From contig NZ_DAGX01000003.1 in NCBI RefSeq assembly GCF_002498315.1, positions 46,786 to 110,785 of the forward strand: a DNA stretch of 64,000 bases. The letters run 5' to 3'. The stretch's first letter is position 1. Each line of letters opens with the position of its first letter. A model generated the notes under the pieces. It made no database searches, was not told the origin of the DNA, and worked only from the letters and a program-made list of their open reading frames with translations. Positions 57,930-64,000 of the stretch are shown piece by piece. The position numbers and the translations under genes were made by a program. The DNA comes from Methanofollis sp. UBA420. GTDB taxonomy: Archaea; Halobacteriota; Methanomicrobia; Methanomicrobiales; Methanofollaceae.

Positions 57930-58139
57930 CCCTTTCCTCAAAAAATACTATTCTTTTTTGACATATTTCGCACACCCGGCCGTCGCCGGGTGCCGGAGCG
58001 GGAGAGGTGTTCTGCCCGTGCGGTACGAATTGATGAGAAAAGTGATGGTGGTCAGGCAGGGTCAGACCCTGCCTGCCGCCTCAGAGGACTCATAGGGTTC
58101 GTCAGCGCCGGATGGTCCGGCTCGGAACGGTCGTTCTCA

Positions 58140-58775
58140 TCATCGGCGGTAGGGTGCGTAGGCCCGGGCGGCCGCCGCCGGGTCTGCCGCCCCGTAGATG
58201 GCCCGGCCGACGATCATGCCGTCGACGAGGGGTGCGACCTCCGCGGGATCGCCGCCCTGCGCCCCGATGCCCGGGGAGAGGATCTTCTTTTTACCGATGA
58301 GGGTGCGGAGGGCCTTCACTCTTTCTGGCCGCGTCGCCGGGGCGATGATGCCGTCGGCGCCGGTCTGTGCGACGACCTCGCAGAGATGCTCCGGCACGCC
58401 CTCGGAGAAGAAGGTGAGCGCGCCGGGGTGGCTCATCTCGGCGACGACATAGCACTCCCCGTCGTGGGCATGGGCGGCGTCGACACAGGCGGCGACAGAG
58501 TCCGGGCCCGGGAAGCCCTGAGCGATCACCGCGGAGAAACCGGCCGCGAAGACCTGGTCACAGATGAGGGTGTTGGTATTCGGGATGTCTGCGACCTTGA
58601 AGTCAGCGATGAGGGGCAGCCCGAGGCCCGCGAGGTCGCGGGCGATCCCGAGGCCGGCCGCGAGGACGAGGGGGTAACCGATCTTGATCGCATCGACTTC
58701 CCTTGCGCAGGCCGCTGCGATGGTGAGCGCAGATGCCCGGTTGGTGACGTCGAGGGAGAGGACGAGGTCAGTCAT
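58140..58775 (-). CDS. pyrF: orotidine 5'-phosphate decarboxylase
   Basis: PyrF makes UMP from OMP, the last step of pyrimidine synthesis. Seen: LVLSLDVTNRASAL (first catalytic Asp), the D-x-K-x-x-D triad as DFKVADIPNTN (about residues 59-69), EMSHPGA and the phosphate-binding GIGAQGGDP, GMIVGRAIYGA. 211 residues from ATG 58775, overlapping the deoxyhypusine synthase stop by eight bases. A related pair (uraA-upp) for uracil salvage lies at 32570-34434. Confidence 0.96.
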   Translation of the reverse strand: MTDLVLSLDVTNRASALTIAAACAREVDAIKIGYPLVLAAGLGIARDLAGLGLPLIADFKVADIPNTNTLICDQVFAAGFSAVIAQGFPGPDSVAACVDAAHAHDGECYVVAEMSHPGALTFFSEGVPEHLCEVVAQTGADGIIAPATRPERVKALRTLIGKKKILSPGIGAQGGDPAEVAPLVDGMIVGRAIYGAADPAAAARAYAPYRR

Positions 58776-59715
58776 GTTCCAGCCTCTCCAGGACCGCCGC
58801 GGCGATGAGGGGGAGGTTGATCGTCGCATCGCCATAGACGGTGATTGCGGCCGCGTCTTCGTTGATCTTGCCCCAGGACTGCGCTTCAGAGAGTGTGGCG
58901 CCGGAGAGGCCGCCGAGGTCCGGGCGATCCCCGGTGAGCTGGATCGCGTAGTCGAAGCCTGAGGGGGTGATCATCTTGTTCTGGAAGATGAAGTTCTTCG
59001 GGACGCCGCCACCGACAAGGAAGGCACCGGCGTGTTCGGCTGCATAGCAGCGGTCGATGATGTCGTGCATGTCGCCGAATGTGTCGACGACGATGTGGTG
59101 GGTCTGGTTGTAGAACCAGAACTGCATGCCGAGCATCGAGTCCTGGACTGCGGGGCAGAAGACAGGGACGTCGTTCTTTGCCGCGGTTGCGAGGATGCCG
59201 TGGTCGAGGTGCTCGCCGATGTGGCGGAGGAGACCTGAGATGGTGATCACGGATTTATCGGGGATATCAGAGAGGCAGTCCTGCATGAACTCCTCGAATC
59301 GGATGAAGGCCTCGTCGGGGAGGAAGATGTCGTAGATGCGGTTGATCTCCTCTTCCCTCAGCCTGACGTCGTCGCAGGTCAAGTTGCCGTGGTAGTGATG
59401 GCAACCGATCGCCTCGATGGTATCGTGGGTGAGGTTTGCCCCGGTCGAAACGAGGATGTCGATGTGCCCCTTCTCGATGAGCTCGCTGACGATCCCCCCC
59501 ATGCCGGCAGGGACCATCGCCCCGGCGAGCCCGAAGTATTTTGTCGCCTTCTCGTCCCGGAGCATTTTTTCGTATATGTCGACCGCTTTTGCGAGTGCTC
59601 CGCCGTTATAAGCTCCTGCTCCGCCGATTGCGCGGACAAGTTCGTTTGCCGTCATACCTGCCGAAAGCCTGACCTGTCTGACAGGATCGCCGCATTCATC
59701 CCTGTTGCATTCCAT
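58768..59715 (-). CDS. dys: deoxyhypusine synthase
   Basis: The enzyme transfers the aminobutyl group of spermidine to a lysine of aIF-5A, needed for hypusine formation. Seen: the NAD site residues LAGAMVPAGMGGIVSELIEKG, STGANLTHDTIEAI, HIGEHLDHGI, and the catalytic-lysine region GGGVPKNFIFQNKM near residue 240. 315 residues, normal. ATG 59715 is used. Cotranscribed with pyrF (eight-base overlap). Confidence 0.95.
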   Translation of the reverse strand: MECNRDECGDPVRQVRLSAGMTANELVRAIGGAGAYNGGALAKAVDIYEKMLRDEKATKYFGLAGAMVPAGMGGIVSELIEKGHIDILVSTGANLTHDTIEAIGCHHYHGNLTCDDVRLREEEINRIYDIFLPDEAFIRFEEFMQDCLSDIPDKSVITISGLLRHIGEHLDHGILATAAKNDVPVFCPAVQDSMLGMQFWFYNQTHHIVVDTFGDMHDIIDRCYAAEHAGAFLVGGGVPKNFIFQNKMITPSGFDYAIQLTGDRPDLGGLSGATLSEAQSWGKINEDAAAITVYGDATINLPLIAAAVLERLEHD

Positions 59716-60031
59716 AGGACACCAGATTCCTTATGATCTTGTCCTGCAATCCATTAACAGTTTTGACCCGGGACAATGTCATGAAAAGAGGCTGTGAGGT
59801 GGATTCAAAAAAATATGTGGTTATATTTCAGATCCCCGCGGTTCTGCGGTGTCGGGCGGTGACGTCCCGCATTGTGCAGTATCTATATGGGAAGTCCGGG
59901 GACGTGAAGCCCCTTTCTCCCCTATGATGTATGTCCTTCCTGTACAGGGCCGGGTCCGTGCCAGCCCCTGGTGTCCATGCTGGTGCCTCTCAGGTACGAA
60001 CTGAAGATGGTGGTGTTGAGGCGTGCGTGCC
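59716..60031. other. 316-base gene-free stretch between dys and the alcohol dehydrogenase
   Basis: I see no supported gene. A short open frame (about 59780-59927) begins MKRGCEVDSKKYVVIFQ but lacks a ribosome site and looks random. Upstream of dys there is a TATA-like GATCATAAGG (minus strand, about 59725). Confidence 0.4.
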
Positions 60032-61180
60032 TTACATCGCAGACCTGTAGATCGCCATGATCTCATCTTTTGTGGCCCGGCGCGGGTTGGTCAGGCCGCA
60101 GATGTCCTTCATGGCATTGTCTGCCAGGGTCGGGATGTCCTCCTCCTTGGCGCCGAGTTCCTTCACGCCTGCCGGGATACCGATGTCGACTGAAAGCGTC
60201 TTGATGGCGTCGATGGCCTTGTTTGCTGCCTCAATGGTGGAGAATCCTTCGACGTTCTCACCGAGTGCCTTGGCGATGTCGACGAAGCGGTCGGGTGCTG
60301 CGATGAGGTTGAACTTCTCGACGTGCGGCAGGAGAACGGCGTTGCAGACACCATGCGGCAGGTTGTAGAAGCCGCCGAGCTGGTGGGCCATTGCGTGGAC
60401 GTATCCGAGGCTTGCGTTGTTGAAGGCGATGCCTGCGAGGTACTCGGCATGGGCCATCATGTCGCGGGCGACCATGTCGTCGCCGTTTGCGACGGCCGGG
60501 CGGAGCCACTTGCCGATGAGCTGGATGGCCATCAGGGCTGCGGCGTCTGTGGTCGGTGTTGCGATGGTGGAGACATAGGCCTCGACCGCGTGGGTGAGGG
60601 CGTCCATGCCGGTGGCGGCGGTGAGCGCGGGCGGCATGCTCTTCATCAGTTCGGGGTCGTTGATCGCGACGTTGGCAGTGTATTTCCAGTCAACGAGTGC
60701 CATCTTGACGTGGCGGCGGGTGTCGGTGATGACGGCGAAGCTTGTCATCTCAGATGCCGTGCCCGCGGTGGTGTTGACGGTGATAAAGGGCGGCAGGGCG
60801 TTCTTGGTCTTCCCGGCGCCTTCGTAGTCGTAGATCTGCCCGCCGTTGGTGGCGATGATCCCGATGCCCTTGGCACAGTCCATCGGGGACCCACCGCCGA
60901 CAGCGACGATCATGTCGCAGCTCTCTTTTGCGTACATCGCCGCACCCTCGTGGACAGAGATGTCGGTCGGGTTCGGTTCGGCACCGGCGAAGACAGCATA
61001 GTCAACGCCAGACCCCTTGAGGAGGGTACCGACGTCCTCGGCGAGGGCCTTGCCGTGTCGACCCTTTCCTGAGACGATCAGGGCCTTCTTGGCGTTGAGC
61101 ATCTTTGCCCAGGTACCGATCTCTTTCACTGCTCCTGCGCCCATCAGGGCGACTGCCGGGTTCAGGTATGTGTAAACCAT
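60032..61180 (-). CDS. iron-containing alcohol dehydrogenase
   Basis: Group III NAD(P)-dependent alcohol dehydrogenase. The nucleotide site GGGSPMDCAKG, TAGTASEMTSFAVI and the metal-binding histidines in TGMDALTHAVEAYVS (His), YVHAMAHQLGGFYNLPHGVC (three His) are present, giving Asp/His/His/His iron ligands. 382 residues from ATG 61180 behind GGAGTGG. It could oxidise ethanol, propanol or 1,2-diols, or reduce aldehydes. Neighbouring F420H2:NADP oxidoreductase suggests that NADPH from alcohol is passed to F420. The upstream region is strikingly AT-rich with direct repeats. Confidence 0.93.
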   Translation of the reverse strand: MVYTYLNPAVALMGAGAVKEIGTWAKMLNAKKALIVSGKGRHGKALAEDVGTLLKGSGVDYAVFAGAEPNPTDISVHEGAAMYAKESCDMIVAVGGGSPMDCAKGIGIIATNGGQIYDYEGAGKTKNALPPFITVNTTAGTASEMTSFAVITDTRRHVKMALVDWKYTANVAINDPELMKSMPPALTAATGMDALTHAVEAYVSTIATPTTDAAALMAIQLIGKWLRPAVANGDDMVARDMMAHAEYLAGIAFNNASLGYVHAMAHQLGGFYNLPHGVCNAVLLPHVEKFNLIAAPDRFVDIAKALGENVEGFSTIEAANKAIDAIKTLSVDIGIPAGVKELGAKEEDIPTLADNAMKDICGLTNPRRATKDEIMAIYRSAM

Positions 61181-61632
61181 ATTTACCACTCCATGGGGGC
61201 CCTCCTTCCGGAGTGCCCTATGCATGAACCCTTATGTTCGGTTGATATAAAGGGGGAAGATTTAATTCCAGGTCTATACGCTTTTATATTGTTTATTTAT
61301 AATTATTAATCCTTTATTTTTCAATATAATTGTATAATGGGGTCTGATTATTGATGTTGTGCCGGATATGCCAGATTTAAATCATCATGGATGTTCATGA
61401 AAATATCTCGTGTACGGTCATATATCCCATGATAAATCATTATGGATGCCCCATTTCGGCCTGAAAATGTCAGAATTATGGCGGGTGTGTGGGTGCTGTC
61501 CCTGCGCTCTCCCTGTCCCTACTCTGCCCTTCCCTGAACTGGGGGAGAGGATCCGGTACATGGCTGGCTTTTCCCTGCCAGGAAAAAAGATCTTTTTCCG
61601 CTGTGCAGCCGAGAGCGATAAAAAAGAGGGTT
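61181..61632. promoter_or_regulatory. AT-rich regulatory region of the alcohol dehydrogenase gene
   Basis: No gene is supported. On the minus strand CTTTATATCAAC (about 61243-61255) is a likely TATA box. A 15-base direct repeat, AAATCATYATGGATG, occurs at 61379-61393 and 61434-61448 (55-base spacing), about 130-190 bases upstream of that box. The stretch 61255-61345 is very AT-rich. Taken together this looks like a regulated promoter. The outer part ends at the fno stop codon. Confidence 0.5.
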
Positions 61633-62280
61633 TTATTTGAAGTAGACGCCGACATCCCGCTTTTTGCTGAAACGGGCGATGTTGATGACGAGAGGTGTGA
61701 TCGCCTCAACGTACGGGGAGACGGCGAGGGGCCCGGCATCCAGTGCCTTCAACTCGGAGATCGAGTTGACGAGCTCCATGACCTCTGTCTTGGCATCGGC
61801 ATGGTCGGAACAGACACAGACCGTGTAGTCGAGGGGTTCGGAGAGTTTCTGCCACTTCCCGGCCGGGATGTTGTTGAAGGCGGCGACCACCTTTGACTGC
61901 GGCAGGAGTTTCTGGAGTTGCTGGGCGGCCGAACCCTCTGCTGGCGGGTTGTACTTGAAGAAGTCGGCCCTGACCATCGGATTCATCAGGCTGATGATCG
62001 TCTTGCCCTCGAGGCCCTGGAGGGACTCGATCGTCCTCTCCAGGTTCTCTGCCGGGATCGAGAACACGACGACATCGGCCTGGTCGACGACGCCCTGGTT
62101 CGTGGTCGGGATGAGATCGAAGGGGAGACCGAGCACTTTGAGCGCGTAACTGCACATCTCGCAGGCCGCCTGAGCCTTCTCCTCAAGCCTGGATCCGATA
62201 TAGACCGTATGGTTCTGGGAGAGCCGCAATGCCATGCCCTGTCCGATGCCACCGGTACCACCGATGATTCCTACTTTCAT
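61633..62280 (-). CDS. npdG: F420H2:NADP oxidoreductase
   Basis: The enzyme (Fno) moves hydride between F420H2 and NADP+. The Rossmann start VGIIGGTGGIGQGMALRL, ADVVVFSIPAENLERTIESL, SLMNPMVRADFFKY, AAFNNIPAGKWQKL and the C-terminal EAITPLVINIARFSKKRDVG are all family features. ATG 62280 (215 aa) is chosen; ATG 62298 would add seven residues and lies just after a TATA-rich tract (AATATTAATTAC). It sits next to the alcohol dehydrogenase gene on the same strand, 450 bases upstream. Confidence 0.93.
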   Translation of the reverse strand: MKVGIIGGTGGIGQGMALRLSQNHTVYIGSRLEEKAQAACEMCSYALKVLGLPFDLIPTTNQGVVDQADVVVFSIPAENLERTIESLQGLEGKTIISLMNPMVRADFFKYNPPAEGSAAQQLQKLLPQSKVVAAFNNIPAGKWQKLSEPLDYTVCVCSDHADAKTEVMELVNSISELKALDAGPLAVSPYVEAITPLVINIARFSKKRDVGVYFK

Positions 62281-62714
62281 GGTCGGTGCGTATCCCATCG
62301 TTTGTAATTAATATTTTCTATCAGTAATTTTTCCAATATGGCTAAATATATCGTAAAAATTGTGAAGGATTCATTTGAAATCGAATCGGGTCTTTTATCG
62401 GCAATCAGGAGTGAAATATCTCTGCGATTCAATCCGAATTACTTATATCTCCGTACTCCTGGTCCCCGCTCGCCTGACCCTCTCTGTCAGGCCATGTCCC
62501 TGGAATTGCGCCTATATTGGGCTTGAATCCGCTGCGCTCCCCCGTCCGGGGGTGTTTGTATGGTCCCTCCTTGGAAGTCTCGGCGAAAAAACTCTTTTCG
62601 TTGTTTTAATTTTTTTATTTATTAAATAAATGTAATATTTCATTCTTACTGTTTAATCATGAAAAATGCTGGAATCTGGGGTTAAATCAACAGGCCTAAA
62701 TACTTGGGCATTTT
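62281..62714. other. 434-base gene-free region between divergent npdG and the NuoE-like gene
   Basis: The region is AT-rich at both ends: 62303-62345 (npdG promoter, minus strand) and 62600-62705 (promoter of the NuoE-like gene; candidate TATA box CTAAATACTTG at 62695-62705). The short open frames inside have no ribosome sites and I do not support them. A regulatory role is plausible from length and composition only. Confidence 0.4.
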
Positions 62715-63248
62715 TTGAGTAATTATACCCATTTCATACTGATACACGGAGGGTTTGAAACGACAGAGACACAGGAACATATACCGACGGTGCAGCAGAT
62801 CGTCGGGGCCTACCCCCGGGAACCCAGGTATCTGCTTGCGGCGTTGCAGGATATTCAGGCTCACTACAGTTATATCTCGGTCGAATCGATGCGGTCGGTT
62901 GCTGAACATCTCGGTGTCCCTGAAAGCCGTGTTTTCAGCGTCGCCACATTCTACAAGGCCCTGAGCCTCGTTCCCCAGGGGAAGAAGGTCGTCAAGGTCT
63001 GCAACGGGACCGCGTGCCATCTGCGTGGGGCTCCCGGCCTTGTCGGGGCACTGGAAAAGGCGCTTGGTATCAAGAACGGTGAGACGACCCCTGACGGGAT
63101 CTTTACCATCCAGACCGTGAACTGCCTTGGCGCGTGTGCGATGGCACCGGTCATCATGATCAACGACCGGGTCTACGGGAAGGTGACCATCTCCCGGATC
63201 CCGGAAATTCTTGAGGAGGAGAGGCAAGATGCACTTCACAACGATTAA
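62715..63248 (+). CDS. NuoE-like [2Fe-2S] subunit of an NAD(P)H-linked complex
   Basis: The 24-kDa-type thioredoxin-fold ferredoxin has EYPREPRYLL-like GAYPREPRYLLAALQDIQAH, SVATFYKAL, then cluster ligands in CNGTACHLRG and NCLGACAMAP (C-x4-C and C-x3-C). It pairs with the NuoF-like gene that overlaps its end by 20 bases. The start is uncertain: TTG 62715 is used, but a GGAGGG site (62748-62753) lies downstream with no standard in-frame codon near it. GTG 62790 is the next candidate. The conserved part begins near residue 23. Confidence 0.9.
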   Translation: MSNYTHFILIHGGFETTETQEHIPTVQQIVGAYPREPRYLLAALQDIQAHYSYISVESMRSVAEHLGVPESRVFSVATFYKALSLVPQGKKVVKVCNGTACHLRGAPGLVGALEKALGIKNGETTPDGIFTIQTVNCLGACAMAPVIMINDRVYGKVTISRIPEILEEERQDALHND

Positions 63249-64000
63249 AGACCTTGAAGATCATCGTGTCCACCTCGTCGCCGGGGAACCTGACATCCCC
63301 CATGTCTGGGTCTGTGCCGGCCCGGGTTGCCTTGCGAACGGGAGCATGAACGTCTACCGCGCCTTCCTCGCCTGTGCAGAGGAGAAGGGGCTGAAGGTGG
63401 ATGTGGACCTGAAGGCTGAGGCGACCGGATGCCAGGGCTTCTGCGAACGCGGGCCGCTGGTCATCCTGAGGCTGAAAAAGGATGGCGACGATATCTTCTA
63501 CCAGCATGTCAGGGAGAAAGACGTCCCTGAGATCCTGGAAAAAACCGTGCTGAGCGGGGAACTCGTCCAGAAACTCCTGTACCGCGACCCCGCAAAGAAG
63601 CAGACCGTCGTTTCGCCCGGCGGCATTCCGTTCTACTCCCACCAGAGGCATGTCGTCCTCAAAAACCTTGGGCGGACCAACCCGCTCTCCCTCGACGACG
63701 CGATCATGGCCGGTGCCTATGCAGGTCTTGCAAAGGCCCTCTCGATGGCACCGGTCGATGTTGTGCAGATCGTGAAGGACTCGGGCCTCCGCGGCCGGGG
63801 CGGCGGTGGCTTCCCGACTGGAGCGAAGTGGGAGTCGGCGGCCGTCGTTGACGCTCCGCAGAAGTTCGTCGTCGTGAATGGCGACGAGGGTGATCCCGGC
63901 GCCTTCATGGACCGTGCAGTCATGGAGGGCGACCCCCACACGATGCTCGAAGGCCTTGCCATCGGCGGTTATGCGATTGGCGCCACACGGGGCATAATCT
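63229..64000 (+). CDS. NuoF/HndC-like NAD(P)H-binding flavoprotein (partial, runs off end)
   Basis: ATG 63229 follows GGAGGAGAGG and opens 257 codons without a stop. The N-terminal thioredoxin-like [2Fe-2S] domain has VWVCAGPGCLANG and TGCQGFCERG. From about residue 180 the NADH/FMN-binding fold begins: SGLRGRGGGGFPTGAKWE, VNGDEGDPGAFMDR. The extra N-terminal domain makes it like HndC/HydB of bifurcating hydrogenases and NAD(P)-linked formate dehydrogenases rather than complex I NuoF. With the NuoE-like protein it should oxidise or reduce NAD(P)H. The rest lies outside the window. Confidence 0.92.
   Translation, partial: MHFTTIKDLEDHRVHLVAGEPDIPHVWVCAGPGCLANGSMNVYRAFLACAEEKGLKVDVDLKAEATGCQGFCERGPLVILRLKKDGDDIFYQHVREKDVPEILEKTVLSGELVQKLLYRDPAKKQTVVSPGGIPFYSHQRHVVLKNLGRTNPLSLDDAIMAGAYAGLAKALSMAPVDVVQIVKDSGLRGRGGGGFPTGAKWESAAVVDAPQKFVVVNGDEGDPGAFMDRAVMEGDPHTMLEGLAIGGYAIGATRGII

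Noticed and set aside
59780..59927. 48-residue frame beginning MKRGCEVDSKKYVV
   Set aside because: No ribosome site, no recognisable pattern; could not be supported over chance.
62338..62629. Short overlapping plus-strand frames between npdG and the NuoE-like gene
   Set aside because: No ribosome sites, random-looking residues and an AT-rich promoter context.
1..64000. CRISPR arrays, rRNA genes and complete insertion sequences
   Set aside because: I looked for regularly spaced repeats, rRNA signatures and transposases and saw none; the only recombinase-like gene (51583-52233) lacks catalytic residues.

Overview
The window is archaeal and comes from a hydrogenotrophic methanogen, most probably order Methanomicrobiales, of the Methanofollis/Methanoculleus type. 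It carries an F420-reducing hydrogenase operon (frhADGB), the methanopterin GTP cyclohydrolase MptA, a DP2 (PolD) large subunit with an intein, archaeal RPA, aIF-1A, deoxyhypusine synthase, CTP-dependent riboflavin kinase, an FmdE protein, and TATA/BRE-type promoters with several leaderless or TTG/GTG starts. An iron-type alcohol dehydrogenase next to an F420H2:NADP oxidoreductase fits a methanogen that can use alcohols. Genus is inference; no 16S gene is present.

Layout. 1-6460: ilvC, mptA and the frh operon; FrhG has an unusual in-frame Pro/Ala/Lys-rich N-terminal extension. 6461-11800: small conserved proteins (DUF2124, PspC), an aminotransferase, a Kef/NhaP-type antiporter, a 2H phosphoesterase and an RRM protein with a terminator. 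11996-18135: a P2A ATPase, then a DUF432-MscS-HEAT-HEAT series. 18183-22052: PolD large subunit with a 165-residue mini-intein. 22053-24643: a small-gene and decay zone (AI-2E transporter stub, LEA-like repeat protein, DUF1328 protein, two broken genes, tRNA-Pro). 24644-28796: MerR/GyrI regulators, GNAT, cupin and C_GCAxxG_C_C proteins, a methyltransferase gene frameshifted by a 17-bp tandem duplication, and tRNA-Leu.

28829-37902: an iron-sulfur oxidoreductase, a polytopic membrane protein, a class I terpene synthase candidate carrying all four hallmark motifs, a uracil uptake/salvage pair (uraA-upp), a GIN-domain lipoprotein, a His-tailed DMT exporter and aIF-1A. 37924-41495: a tightly overlapping six-gene operon of pilin-like envelope proteins and a lipoprotein, including a probable CTG start. 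41744-49995: FmdE, DUF1015, RimI, then mevalonate genes (HMG-CoA reductase; regulator-HMG-CoA synthase-thiolase-DUF35) with a Trm5-like methyltransferase between them. 50108-51440: riboflavin pair ribK-ribB. 51583-56166: an apparently inactivated serine-recombinase-like regulator, RPA with its partner, DUF1858, CbiZ and a free-standing NrdD C-terminal domain. 56304-64000: a secreted protein, pyrF-dys, then an alcohol/NADP/F420 electron-transfer region (Fe-ADH, Fno, NuoE-like, NuoF-like, the last running off the end).

Several gene-free stretches hold dispersed repeats. One is a 25-nt palindromic core in three copies; the others are GC-rich hairpin and 'CATGAGGGTTTCT' composites. The strongest candidates for something undescribed are the terpene synthase at 30720-31748, the extended FrhG, the pilin-like operon, and the 17-bp duplication that switches a methyltransferase frame. 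All similarity statements come from reading motifs; no database search was run.
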